From the NCBI GenBank assembly GCA_964453205.1, contig CAYVRC010000063.1:1-29171 (forward strand): a stretch of DNA of 29,171 nt. The letters are read 5' to 3'. The position numbers and the translations under genes are program-made. The notes under the pieces are model-generated. The model did not search any database. It was not told where the DNA came from and saw only the letters and a program-made list of their open reading frames with translations. Positions 1 to 7,480 of this stretch are shown piece after piece. Positions within the stretch are counted from its first letter, which is position 1; the number at the start of each line of letters is the position of its first letter. The stretch comes from Crateriforma sp964453205 (GTDB lineage Bacteria > Planctomycetota > Planctomycetia > Pirellulales > Pirellulaceae).

Positions 1-54
<54 letters not shown>

Positions 55-59
55 CTGGG

Positions 60-88
60 AATATCGCAGGTGTGGGTTCGCTTGCCAA
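60..88 (-). promoter_or_regulatory. sigma70-type promoter for the initiator tRNA
   Basis: On the minus strand TTGGCA (83-88) and GATATT (60-65) are separated by exactly 17 bases. A TG one base upstream of the -10 gives an extended -10 element. The matches are 5/6 and 4/6 to consensus. The predicted start of transcription is about position 53-54, which is the 5' base of the mature tRNA. The site is directly upstream of a known RNA gene on the correct strand. Confidence 0.55.
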
Positions 89-112
89 GGGCTGAGGCGA
101 CAAAGCCGAGAA

Positions 113-140
113 TCGCCGCGCCGGGGAGAAGCCGCGGCGA
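113..140 (-). terminator. GC-rich hairpin after the agmatine deiminase gene
   Basis: An 8-bp perfect stem (113-120 with 133-140) encloses a 12-base loop, 24 bases past the agmatine deiminase stop codon. No T tract follows, so it is at best a weak or Rho-assisted terminator separating this gene from the downstream tRNA. It may also simply protect the mRNA 3' end. Confidence 0.3.
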
Positions 141-163
141 CTCGGGGGGGCATGGCGGGTGGC

Positions 164-1231
164 TTAGGATCCGAGCGCCGCAGGCTGATCGCGAGAGGCA
201 CAGTGCAACGCACCGAGGCCCCAAACCAAGTCACGGCAATCGATCGTTTCGATCCGACAGGCTGGCAGCAGTTCCTGCATCGTGGCCCGGGCCGGCGCGT
301 CGCTGGCCGGGGATCCGAAACTGGGCAACAGTAAGCGGTCGCCCCCCAGACGCAGGAAGTTGCAGTAACTCTCGGGTACCCTTTGTCCGTCGACGTAGCG
401 AGGCGGGGGGGCAAAAAGTCGATGCACGTCGACTCGCGGTGACGTGCTGGCCCCCCACAATCGGAGCTGGCGGTAAACCGAATCGAGCGAAGCGTGGTTT
501 TCGTCCGACGCGTCCCGGGCGGCCGCGACGACGACATTCGTCGGATCGACGAAGCGGGCGAGTTGGTCGACATGACCGTCGGTATCGTCGCCTCGCATCA
601 AGGGAGAATCCTTGTCGACGCCTTCGAGCCAGACGATTTCGGTGACGCCGAGTCGTCGGTGCAATTCACCGGCAATCACTTCCTGCGTCCAGCCGCGATT
701 CCGGGTCGGCGTGATCAGGCAGGACTTCGTTGTCAGCAGGCGTCCCCGGCCGTCCGTCTCAAGCGCACCGCCTTCCAAACAAAGTTTCGAGGACTCGCAG
801 CGGTGGCCGGTCAAGCGGGCGATCGCTCGAGCGGCCCGGGCGTCGTCATCCCAGGGCGGGTACTTTCCGCCCCACGCGTTGTAGACGAAGTCGACCGCGA
901 TTTGATCGTCGGATTCCGAATCGTGAACCCAGAGCGGGCCGTAATCGCGGATCCAGCAATCGTTGGTCGGTATGGGGTGAAGCCGGATGTCGGATCGGGC
1001 GTCAAAGTCGCGTGAGGCGGCGAGCGTCGATTTCGCCTCGGCGACGAGTCGTTCGGGGACGACCAGCCGCACGGGCACGGATCGAGCGACCTGGCAGGCG
1101 AAGTCGGCGAAGAAAGCGGGGATCGGTTGGAAATTGCCCGGCCAGGTGTTCCGGTTGTGGGGCCAAGCGAGCCAAACGGCGGCCAGCGGTTCCCATTCGG
1201 CCGGCAACCGGCGACGAGAGTTTTGGCTCAC
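164..1231 (-). CDS. agmatine deiminase family protein
   Basis: This 355-residue protein belongs to the agmatine deiminase / bacterial peptidyl-arginine deiminase family (PF04371). The family usually hydrolyses agmatine to N-carbamoylputrescine and ammonia in the cytoplasm. Family landmarks are present in order: the N-terminal PxEWEP/WLAWP segment (10-24), the substrate-site motif DCWIRDYGP (91-99), LEGG (152-155), GHVDQLARF (219-227, with H220 and D222) and the nucleophile C344 in ALHCASRDQP. The length is normal. The start is GTG at 1231, whose GTGA overlaps the stop of the upstream small gene by four bases, so translation is probably coupled. No N-carbamoylputrescine amidohydrolase (aguB) is in the window. 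Free agmatine or peptidyl-arginine substrates cannot be distinguished from sequence, but the absence of a signal peptide favours agmatine. Confidence 0.9.
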   Translation of the reverse strand: MSQNSRRRLPAEWEPLAAVWLAWPHNRNTWPGNFQPIPAFFADFACQVARSVPVRLVVPERLVAEAKSTLAASRDFDARSDIRLHPIPTNDCWIRDYGPLWVHDSESDDQIAVDFVYNAWGGKYPPWDDDARAARAIARLTGHRCESSKLCLEGGALETDGRGRLLTTKSCLITPTRNRGWTQEVIAGELHRRLGVTEIVWLEGVDKDSPLMRGDDTDGHVDQLARFVDPTNVVVAAARDASDENHASLDSVYRQLRLWGASTSPRVDVHRLFAPPPRYVDGQRVPESYCNFLRLGGDRLLLPSFGSPASDAPARATMQELLPACRIETIDCRDLVWGLGALHCASRDQPAALGS

Positions 1232-1521
1232 TCCAGAACGATCTCTTCTTTCACTTTCTGGATGAAGTGGGGCGACTTGCCGCCTTTGCTGAGTTCCCCG
1301 GCGCGTTTTTCCGCTTCCTTTTTCTGATCGAATTCGAACACGGCCACCCGTTTGAGGTTCTGGCTGAAGACGCCCCAGTAGAGCTTCATGCGGACGTCGG
1401 CGGCCGTTTTCTTGGTCTTCCGCGAGCTGGATTTTTTCTTCAGCTTCTTGTCGGCGGCCGCTTTTTCGACGTTGAACGCCTTGGCAGCTAATTCTTTTCG
1501 GCTTACGACCGGACGGGGCAT
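1228..1521 (-). CDS. small lysine-rich conserved-looking protein, function unknown
   Basis: The frame stays open to 1596, but I choose the ATG at 1521, giving 97 residues (MPRPVVSRKELAAKAF...). The GTG at 1596 lies inside the -35 box of the likely promoter and so could not be in the transcript. The N-terminal half carries a very basic stretch (KKLKKKSSSRKTKK, about residues 26-39). The C-terminal half looks like a compact alpha/beta unit (KLYWGVFSQNLKRVAVFEF, followed by a charged helix). The gene overlaps the agmatine deiminase by four bases (GTGA) and should be co-expressed with it. The basic patch might bind nucleic acid, but that is inference; I do not recognise a named domain. It is likely a real gene because of the coupling and the promoter. 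Confidence 0.65.
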   Translation of the reverse strand: MPRPVVSRKELAAKAFNVEKAAADKKLKKKSSSRKTKKTAADVRMKLYWGVFSQNLKRVAVFEFDQKKEAEKRAGELSKGGKSPHFIQKVKEEIVLE

Positions 1522-1856
1522 CGACGGAATCGGGGTTGTGGGGAGGCTGGAGATGGCGAATCCAAGAAAATACCAGGAAGACGGATTCCTTGTCACGGGG
1601 GCGTTTTCGCAGACGCTTGAAAAAGGATCGCTATTCGCCCGGCCCGATTCCCTTTATGCTAGGCATCAGAAAAGCGAAGCTTGCCGGACAGCGGTGGCCG
1701 AACGCGACGATACCCTGGTCGAATTCCGAAGGCGGAACGACGGGGAGGAATTGTCGTGGCGGGCCCTCGCCCCCCGGCCGGCGGCCACCTAATCCATCTT
1801 CACCACCGGACGATCGTTCGAGTCATCGGCTGATCATCCGCCAGAGCCAATTCAGC
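1522..1856. other. divergent intergenic region
   Basis: This 335-base stretch separates the minus-strand unit from the plus-strand hibernation factor gene. It holds the candidate minus-strand promoter described separately. For the plus strand I see no convincing -35/-10 pair and no sigma54 site. The hpf reading frame stays open back to 1536, but the translated upstream part has no family similarity and an odd composition, so it is unlikely to be coding. Confidence 0.5.
1567..1596 (-). promoter_or_regulatory. candidate sigma70-type promoter of the small protein/agmatine deiminase unit
   Basis: On the minus strand GTGACA (1591-1596) and TATTTT (1567-1572) are spaced 18 bases apart, with a TG one base upstream of the -10 (extended -10). 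Predicted transcription starts near 1560, leaving a leader of about 39 bases before the ATG at 1521. This supports the shorter gene start. Confidence 0.4.
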
Positions 1857-2201
1857 ATGCATATCAGCGTATCGGCGCGTCATGGGAACCTTCAGCCGGG
1901 CGATCAGGAATTGATCGAAGAAAAAGCGAGTCGCTTGCGACGGCTTTACGACCGGATCAGTGCGATCGAAGTCACGACGGACTTGGGCAACCTGAGCAAA
2001 CCCGCCGTCGAGATTCGGGTCTCGGTGGAACAGGCCGATGATTGCGTGGCGACCGCCGAGGCGTCGCATGTCATCGCGGCTTTGGACCTGGTGATCCCGA
2101 AGGTCGAAGGGCAGCTTCGCCGCTTGAAACAGAAAAGGACCGGTCACCGAGCGACCGGACACAAACACATCGAGAACCCCTCCACCGCGACCGAAGACTG
2201 A
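1857..2201 (+). CDS. hpf: ribosome hibernation promoting factor (short HPF/YfiA type)
   Basis: The 114-residue product starts MHISVSARH and matches the HPF/RaiA/YfiA family. These proteins bind the decoding centre of the 30S subunit and idle ribosomes in starved cells. The order is typical: beta strand, helix with LIEEKASRLRRLYDRI (about 19-34), beta strand IEVTTDL, VEIRVSV, then a helix with basic residues IPKVEGQLRRLKQKR (about 78-92). No long-form C-terminal dimerisation domain is present; the tail after residue 92 is short and polar. I start at ATG 1857 because homology begins there. No clear Shine-Dalgarno sequence precedes it. It lies 111 bases before a ptsN-like gene, the same neighbour order as the rpoN-hpf-ptsN clusters of proteobacteria, though no rpoN is here. 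Confidence 0.9.
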   Translation: MHISVSARHGNLQPGDQELIEEKASRLRRLYDRISAIEVTTDLGNLSKPAVEIRVSVEQADDCVATAEASHVIAALDLVIPKVEGQLRRLKQKRTGHRATGHKHIENPSTATED

Positions 2202-2296
2202 AAACCGCGAACTCACTTTGCAACGCATCGAAAACGTCGTCATCGGGCGGCGTCGTGAGGAGCGAGCCGACGGTCGCCGTGCGAAACACCCATTAC

Positions 2297-2301
2297 AAGG
2301 A
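2297..2301 (+). promoter_or_regulatory. ribosome binding site of the ptsN-like gene
   Basis: AAGGA lies 11 bases before the ATG at 2313. It supports that start and suggests independent initiation of this gene after the 111-base gap from hpf. Confidence 0.45.
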
Positions 2302-2312
2302 ACCCGCTTTCC

Positions 2313-2792
2313 ATGAAGTTTTCCGACTTTATCAAGGCCTCCGCGATCCGCGCGGAGCTGACGTCTGAGACGAAACAGAACGTCATCGAGGAACTGGTCC
2401 AATCCCTGCAAGACGCCGGCGAGATTGACGCGGACCAACGCGACGACATCATCGCGGCGATCATGAAACGGGAAGAACTCGGCAGCACTGGGATCGGCCG
2501 TGGTGTCGCCGTCCCGCACACCAAGCATCCCAGCGTCCAGAAACTGGTCGGCACGGTCGGCGTCAGCGGCGGCGGGGTCGACTTCGACTCCCTCGACGGC
2601 GAACCGGTCCAGTTGTTCTTTTTGTTGATCAGCCCGCCGGAGCGTCCCGGGGATCACTTGCGGGCCCTGGAAAACATTTCTCGCCAGCTTCGCGATGAGA
2701 CGTTTTGCCGGTTCTTGAAACAGAGCAAGACCGCCGACGACATCCAACAACTTTTGCAGGAAGCGGACGACAACCAGTTCGCCGCCGGCTGA
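2313..2792 (+). CDS. ptsN: PTS IIA component, nitrogen-regulatory/fructose type
   Basis: The 159-residue protein is a single EIIA domain of the fructose/Ntr family (PTS_EIIA_2). The phosphorylatable histidine is H69 in GIGRGVAVPHTK. Other family features are the early helix TSETKQNVIEELVQSL (17-32) and the LFFLLISPPE strand (about residues 101-110), followed by the DHLRALENISRQL helix. In the family, phosphate passes from PEP through enzyme I and HPr to this histidine. With no membrane EIIB/EIIC in view, the protein probably signals by its phosphorylation state (potassium transport, sigma54-related or stringent-response targets in other bacteria) and does not move sugar. Its stop TGA overlaps the ATG of the HPr gene (TGATG). 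Confidence 0.9.
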   Translation: MKFSDFIKASAIRAELTSETKQNVIEELVQSLQDAGEIDADQRDDIIAAIMKREELGSTGIGRGVAVPHTKHPSVQKLVGTVGVSGGGVDFDSLDGEPVQLFFLLISPPERPGDHLRALENISRQLRDETFCRFLKQSKTADDIQQLLQEADDNQFAAG

Positions 2793-3106
2793 TGAACGAT
2801 TGCCCGCTTGAGCGAACCGTCACCGTCGTCAATCCGCAAGGCTTGCACGCTCGGCCCGCCGACTTGATCGTCCGCGCGGCGTCGAAGTATCCGTGCAACA
2901 TCTTGATCGGAAAGTCCGGCGAGCTGGTCGACTGCAAAAGCATTTTGTCGCTGTTGACCCTGGGCGCGACCCAGGGCACCGAGCTATCGATCTCGGCCCA
3001 AGGCGACGGTGCGGATGCGGCGGTCAGCGAAATCTGTGCGTTGTTCGATGCGGGTTTTGACGAGTTGAACGAGTGGAAAGGTGCTCAAAGCACCGCGGAT
3101 TCCTGA
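2792..3106 (+). CDS. ptsH: phosphocarrier protein HPr
   Basis: The 104-residue product is an HPr domain. The phosphoryl-accepting H19 lies in NPQGLHARPA (14-23), and S50 in CKSILSL sits at the position of the regulatory serine (Ser46) of Gram-positive HPr. HPr takes phosphate from enzyme I and gives it to EIIA proteins. The start ATG at 2792 overlaps the previous stop (TGATG), so translation is probably coupled to ptsN. The frame is open further upstream, but homology begins at this ATG. The protein is longer than the usual 85-90 residues because of a polar tail. No HPr kinase gene is in the window, so use of S50 is unproven. Confidence 0.93.
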   Translation: MNDCPLERTVTVVNPQGLHARPADLIVRAASKYPCNILIGKSGELVDCKSILSLLTLGATQGTELSISAQGDGADAAVSEICALFDAGFDELNEWKGAQSTADS

Positions 3107-3116
3107 TCCGTTTTTT
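3080..3116 (+). terminator. tandem hairpins with T6 tract after HPr
   Basis: Two small perfect hairpins follow one another: 3080-3084 with 3090-3094 (5 bp, loop TCAAA), then 3096-3100 with 3106-3110 (5 bp, loop TCCTG). TTTTTT at 3111-3116 follows directly. The HPr stop codon TGA is at 3104-3106. The stems are short, but the stem plus T6 layout is that of an intrinsic terminator. It would lower or separate expression of the downstream enzyme I gene. Confidence 0.45.
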
Positions 3117-3298
3117 CCGCTGACAGACCTTACACAATTCATCCGAAACGAACACATGGAATGAGTCGTGGATTCGGAGCCGCAGGGAGCTTTCTGGCCG
3201 TCAAGACGGGTTCTTGATTCGCCCGGAAAACGAGCGCGGTGACGCCCGCTGACACCGGTCAACGCGTGCGGCGGAGAACCACGATTCTTCGACTCACA

Positions 3299-5044
3299 AT
3301 GGTCGAACTGCAAGGAATCCCTGTTGCACCGGGGGTTGCGATCGGTCCCGCCTTGGTGCTGGACGCCGAGGGTTATCGCATTCCCCGCTGTCAAATCGCC
3401 GCGTCCGACGCGGCCGCTGAACACATGCGCCTGCGGAGTGCCGTCGACGCCGTGTCGCGTCAAATCGAAGCCAATCGGATGCAAACGGCTGCCGTGGCCG
3501 GGGAAGAAACCGGCGATATTTTTGCCGCCCAATTGCAGATGCTGCATGACCCACGGTTGCACGCCGAACTGACCAAGCGGATCAGCTTTCAACATCATTC
3601 GGCCGCCTACGCCGTCAGCCGCGTCCTGCACAACTACGCCACGGCGCTTGCGAAGCTGGACAACCCGCTTCTGGCCGAGCGATCCCAAGACGTCTTGGAC
3701 ATCGAAAAACAGTTGCTGATGGAGCTCGGCGCGGTGAGCAAGCGGCCGCTCGACGATCTGACCGAGCCGGTCATCGTGCTCTGCCACATGCTGACGCCCA
3801 GCGAGACGGCCAGTCTGAACCGTCGCTACGTTTTAGGTTTCTGCACCGAGACCGGTGGCCCCGGCGGCCACACCGCGATCGTCGCCAAAGGTTTGGAATT
3901 GCCGGCCGTCGTCGGAATCGGTTCCTTTTTGGACAGGATCAACGGTCAAAGCAACATCATCGTCGACGGTGATCACGGCCGACTGATCATCGATCCGGAT
4001 GCGGAGACGATCGCGATGTATCGCCGTCGCGCCGAACAACGACGCGACTTGGCCGAGCGGCTTTCGGAGCTGCGGACGTTGCCGGCCGAGACCGCCGACG
4101 GGATCCGCATTCGCTTGAGCGCGAACATCGAATTTCCGCACGAGACCTTGTCGTGCTTGGAGCGTGGCGCCGACGGCATCGGGCTTTACCGGACCGAGTT
4201 CCTGTACCTGTCCAGCCCCGAAGAACCCAGCGAAGAAGATCACTACGAAGCCTACAGCCAAGTCGTCCGCGAAATGCAGGGCCGACCGGTCGTCATCCGG
4301 ACCCTGGACTTGGGCGCCGACAAGATGGGGCATCGCCCGCAAGTCGAGCGTGAGAACAACCCGTTCTTGGGGCTACGGAGCATTCGGCTGTCGCTGCGGA
4401 ACCTGGACCTGTTTCGGCCGCAGCTTCGCGCCATCCTGCGTGCCGCCGTTCACGGTGACGTCCGGGTGATGTTCCCCCTGATCACGACGCTGGCGGAACT
4501 TCGCCAAGCCAAAATGTTGCTGTGCACCACGGCCGAGGACCTGAAAGAAGAGGGCATCGATTATCGCAGCGACATTCCCGTCGGCATGATGGTCGAAGTC
4601 CCCGCGGCCGTCGTGATGCTAGACCGCTTTGTCAAGGAAGTCGATTTCCTGAGCGTCGGCACCAATGACCTCGCGCAGTACACGTTAGCGGTCGATCGCA
4701 GCAACGAGTACGTCGCCGACCTGTACCAGTCCAGCGACCCGGCGGTCTTGGAGTTGATCCGCCGCAGCGTCGAAGTCGCCGATGCCAACGACACGCCGAT
4801 CGCGGTGTGTGGAGAGATGAGCAGCAATCCCGGCCGCGCGTTGCTGTTGCTGGGTCTGGGGGTTCGCAACCTCAGCGTGCCGCCCTCCTCGCTGCCCAAA
4901 GTCAAAAAGGCGATCCGCAGCGTCAGCATCGAACAGTGCAACGAAATCGCCCAACGCGTCCTGACCTTCGAAGCCGCCCGCGACGTCGATCTGTATTTGA
5001 TCGATCGCTTGCGTGACTTGGTCCCCGAGTTGGTGGTGACTTGA
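3299..5044 (+). CDS. ptsI: PTS phosphoenolpyruvate-protein phosphotransferase (enzyme I)
   Basis: Enzyme I autophosphorylates from PEP and passes the phosphate to HPr. I start at ATG 3299 (581 residues, MVELQGIPVAPGVAIG), not the upstream GTG at 3239, because the N-terminal family motif begins there. With this start the active histidine (GGPGGHTAIVAKG) is H191 and the catalytic cysteine (AVCGEMSSNP) is C504, close to His189 and Cys502 of E. coli enzyme I. The order is N-terminal HPr-binding helical domain, swivelling phosphohistidine domain, then the PEP-binding barrel with LYRTEFLY and GTNDLAQYTLAVDR. No N-terminal GAF domain is present, so it is not the Ntr-type (PtsP) architecture. The gene follows HPr after a 192-base gap that holds a terminator-like hairpin but no promoter I can defend. 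Its stop overlaps the next start (TGATG). Confidence 0.95.
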   Translation: MVELQGIPVAPGVAIGPALVLDAEGYRIPRCQIAASDAAAEHMRLRSAVDAVSRQIEANRMQTAAVAGEETGDIFAAQLQMLHDPRLHAELTKRISFQHHSAAYAVSRVLHNYATALAKLDNPLLAERSQDVLDIEKQLLMELGAVSKRPLDDLTEPVIVLCHMLTPSETASLNRRYVLGFCTETGGPGGHTAIVAKGLELPAVVGIGSFLDRINGQSNIIVDGDHGRLIIDPDAETIAMYRRRAEQRRDLAERLSELRTLPAETADGIRIRLSANIEFPHETLSCLERGADGIGLYRTEFLYLSSPEEPSEEDHYEAYSQVVREMQGRPVVIRTLDLGADKMGHRPQVERENNPFLGLRSIRLSLRNLDLFRPQLRAILRAAVHGDVRVMFPLITTLAELRQAKMLLCTTAEDLKEEGIDYRSDIPVGMMVEVPAAVVMLDRFVKEVDFLSVGTNDLAQYTLAVDRSNEYVADLYQSSDPAVLELIRRSVEVADANDTPIAVCGEMSSNPGRALLLLGLGVRNLSVPPSSLPKVKKAIRSVSIEQCNEIAQRVLTFEAARDVDLYLIDRLRDLVPELVVT

Positions 5045-5805
5045 TGGAAACGGAACCCGTGCGTCTTCGCTACCGAGTCCGCTTTGCCAAAGTCGGTCTG
5101 CTGCGTTGGATCAGCCATCGCGACCTGGCGACGCTGTGGGAACGCTTGGCCCGACGTGCCGCGTTGCCACTGTCGATGACCGAAGGTTTCCATCCCAAAC
5201 CTCGCATCGGATTTCCTTCGGCGCTGGCACTCGGCATCGAAGGCTTGGACGAAGTCGTCGAAATTGATCTTTGCGAAAATCTCTCGGCTCCAGAACTTTT
5301 CGACCGATTGGCCGCAGACGAGCAACCGGGACTACGGATCGAAAACGTCAAGCGTTTGCCCGCGGGATTCGGCAAAGCCAAGCTCGAACGTGGTGATTAC
5401 ATCGTCACGATTCCGCGCTCGGCCGATCTGGATTCCGCCCGTGCGGCGATCGAGCAACTGAAACAGCAAGAAACGGTTTCGATCGATCGCAAGGGGAAAA
5501 CCGTGACCGCCGACGTGGCCAGGGAAATCCCCGTGCTGGAACTTCGATCCGCCGATGCGGCGCGAGATCGGATCGCGCACGACCCGAATCACGAACACGA
5601 CCACCGACTTCATTTGTCGATGGTCGCGACCGATGGCGCGTCCCTGAAACCGGGCGACGTGCTGGACCTGCTGAATTTGCAAACGTGGATTCCCGACGGA
5701 GCCACGATTACCCGAACACGCGTCGCCCTGGCACGCGAGCCTGATTCCGACGACCCCGAAGCGGTGGCTTTCGCCGCATCGGACCTCGTCTCCACGAAAC
5801 ATTAA
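5044..5805 (+). CDS. TIGR03936 / DUF2344 family protein
   Basis: The 253-residue protein starts METEPVRLRYRVRFAKVGLLRWISHRDL, the signature N-terminus of the TIGR03936 (DUF2344) domain; MTEGFHPKPRIGFPSALALG (about residues 45-64) is a second hallmark. In many bacteria this domain is fused to, or sits beside, a radical SAM protein (TIGR03960) and lies upstream of ribonuclease G, as it does here. In this window it stands alone: it contains a single cysteine and no CxxxCxxC cluster, and no radical SAM gene is in view. Its biochemical role is not known to me; a link to RNA or tRNA modification is only inferred from neighbours. Its ATG overlaps the enzyme I stop by one base, and its stop lies 46 bases before the RNase gene. 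Confidence 0.85.
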   Translation: METEPVRLRYRVRFAKVGLLRWISHRDLATLWERLARRAALPLSMTEGFHPKPRIGFPSALALGIEGLDEVVEIDLCENLSAPELFDRLAADEQPGLRIENVKRLPAGFGKAKLERGDYIVTIPRSADLDSARAAIEQLKQQETVSIDRKGKTVTADVAREIPVLELRSADAARDRIAHDPNHEHDHRLHLSMVATDGASLKPGDVLDLLNLQTWIPDGATITRTRVALAREPDSDDPEAVAFAASDLVSTKH

Positions 5806-5809
5806 CACC

Positions 5810-5826
5810 GCCGGCGTCGAGCCGGC
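5810..5826 (+). promoter_or_regulatory. hairpin in the leader of the RNase E/G gene
   Basis: GCCGGC-GTCGA-GCCGGC forms a 6-bp all-GC stem with a 5-base loop, 25 bases before the RNase start and just before its GAGG ribosome binding site (5840-5843, spacing 8). No T tract follows, so it is not an intrinsic terminator. A leader stem could be a processing or autoregulation site, but this is speculative. Confidence 0.3.
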
Positions 5827-5851
5827 CCAACACCCGAACGAGGCGTATTTG

Positions 5852-7456
5852 ATGTCAACCCAAATGTTGATCAATGTTCTTCAGCCCGAAGAAAGCCGAA
5901 TCGCGATCATCAAAGATAATCGGCTGGACGAACTGTACATGGAACGCAAAAGCGTCGAAGCTTTTGCGGGCAACATCTATCGCGGCAAGATCGTCAACCT
6001 GGAACCGAGTATCCAAGCCGCTTTCGTCGATTTCGGCGTCGGCCGCAACGGTTTCCTCCACATCAGCGATGTCGAACCGCAATATTTCCGACAAGGCGGA
6101 TACGACCCGGCCGAAATCATGAAAGAGTCCGACGAGATGGCCGAAGCGTCGGCCAAGCGGGCTCGCGAATCGGGGCGTGGCAGCAAACGCGTCTTCAAAG
6201 GCGGACGCCCACGGGTCAAGCCGCCGATTCAAGAGATCTTTCGCCGCGGCGACGAAGTCCTGGTCCAAGTGATCAAAGAAGGCATCGGCACCAAGGGTCC
6301 GACGCTGAGCACTTACATTTCGATCCCAGGCCGCTACTTGGTCTTGATGCCCGCGTTGGGTCGAGTCGGCGTGAGTCGAAAAATCGAAGACGACGATGAT
6401 CGCAAGCGTCTGAAACGTTGCCTGTTGTCACTGAATCCTCCCAAAGGTCTCGGCTTCATCGTCCGCACCGCGGGCGCCGGTCGCAAGGAACCCGAATTGT
6501 CGCGGGATTTGGAATACTTGCTGAGGCTTTGGAAGGCCATCGTCCGCCGCGTCAACACGAACGGCGAACCGGGTGAACTTTACGCCGAAAGCGATCTCAT
6601 CATCCGCACCATTCGCGACATTTTCAGCGACGAAATCGACCAAATCATCATCGATGAGAAGGAATCTTACGACAAAGCCAAAGACTTCCTGACGATGGTC
6701 ATGCCGCGCGTCGCCGACCGGTTGAAATTCTACGAAGGTCGCGAACCTCTGTTCCATAAGTACAAGTTGGAAGAAGAGATCGTACAGATCAACCAACGTC
6801 AGGTGCCTTTGCCCGACGGTGGCAGCATCGTCATCGATCCGACAGAGGCTTTGGTGGCCATCGACGTCAACAGCGGAAATTTCCGCGGCAACGATTCCGC
6901 CGAGGAAAACGCGTTCCGCTTGAACATCTCCGCGGCCAAAGAAATCGCACGTCAGTTGCGGCTACGCGATTTGGGCGGCGTGATCGTCAACGATTTCATC
7001 GACATGCGGAAAGAAAGCCATCGCCGCAAGGTCGAACGGACGCTCCGCGATGCGATGGCCGGGGACAAGGCGCGAACCAAAATCCTTCGCACCAGCCCGT
7101 TCGGCTTGATCGAAATGACGCGTCAGCGAATTCGACCGGGACTGAAAAAGACCATTTACCAAGACTGTCCGTGTTGTCAGGGTCGCGGCCTGGTCAAGAC
7201 CGCCGAAAGCATGTCGATCGAGGTCATCCGCATGCTGGCATTGGCGGTTCGGAGCGAGCACATCGAACGAGTGACCGTTCGCGTCAACGACGAAGTCGCG
7301 GCTTATTTGAACAACAAGAAACGCCGCGAGGTCACCGAGATGGAGGACGCGGGCAAGATGACGGTTCAAATTCTGGGCAGCGAAGGCCTGTTCCCGGAAC
7401 ACTTGGAATTGGATTGCCGAGACAACCACGGCGAACGAGTGGAAATCGACGCATAG
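5852..7456 (+). CDS. rng: ribonuclease E/G family endoribonuclease
   Basis: The 534-residue protein matches the RNase E/G catalytic region, which cleaves single-stranded AU-rich RNA in mRNA decay and rRNA maturation. The N-terminus (MLINVLQPEESRIAII) leads into a split S1 domain (about 35-140) with KIVNLEPSIQAAFVDFG and GRNGFLHISD. A basic insertion of roughly 45 residues interrupts the S1 domain (about 74-118). The metal-binding aspartates of the DNase I-like domain are D338 (VAIDVNSGNF) and D381 (VNDFIDMRK), spaced 43 apart as in E. coli RNase E. The zinc-link is C439-P-C-C442. There is no long C-terminal degradosome scaffold, so it is RNase G-like in size. The ATG at 5852 is chosen over the adjacent TTG because GAGG is eight bases upstream. 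It ends the plus-strand cluster. Confidence 0.95.
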   Translation: MSTQMLINVLQPEESRIAIIKDNRLDELYMERKSVEAFAGNIYRGKIVNLEPSIQAAFVDFGVGRNGFLHISDVEPQYFRQGGYDPAEIMKESDEMAEASAKRARESGRGSKRVFKGGRPRVKPPIQEIFRRGDEVLVQVIKEGIGTKGPTLSTYISIPGRYLVLMPALGRVGVSRKIEDDDDRKRLKRCLLSLNPPKGLGFIVRTAGAGRKEPELSRDLEYLLRLWKAIVRRVNTNGEPGELYAESDLIIRTIRDIFSDEIDQIIIDEKESYDKAKDFLTMVMPRVADRLKFYEGREPLFHKYKLEEEIVQINQRQVPLPDGGSIVIDPTEALVAIDVNSGNFRGNDSAEENAFRLNISAAKEIARQLRLRDLGGVIVNDFIDMRKESHRRKVERTLRDAMAGDKARTKILRTSPFGLIEMTRQRIRPGLKKTIYQDCPCCQGRGLVKTAESMSIEVIRMLALAVRSEHIERVTVRVNDEVAAYLNNKKRREVTEMEDAGKMTVQILGSEGLFPEHLELDCRDNHGERVEIDA

Positions 7457-7480
7457 CCCGAGGCCGACCCGACAAGCGTC

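Noticed and set aside
730..1491. 253-codon plus-strand open frame opposite agmatine deiminase
   Set aside because: Extremely arginine-rich translation with no motif; the opposite strand encodes a well-matched enzyme.
1617..1660. TTGAAA and TATGCT as a promoter for hpf
   Set aside because: The boxes are 32 bases apart, far from the 16-18 needed.
1536..1856. N-terminal extension of the hibernation factor
   Set aside because: The frame is open, but the extra 107 codons have no similarity and the family starts at ATG 1857.
1800..2750. 316-codon open frame on the minus strand opposite hpf and ptsN
   Set aside because: It is fully antisense to two genes with clear family motifs and has no recognisable domain. 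Long antisense frames are expected in GC-rich DNA.
2984..3787. 267-codon minus-strand open frame opposite HPr and enzyme I
   Set aside because: It overlaps genes with intact catalytic residues, spans the terminator-like hairpin and shows no domain.
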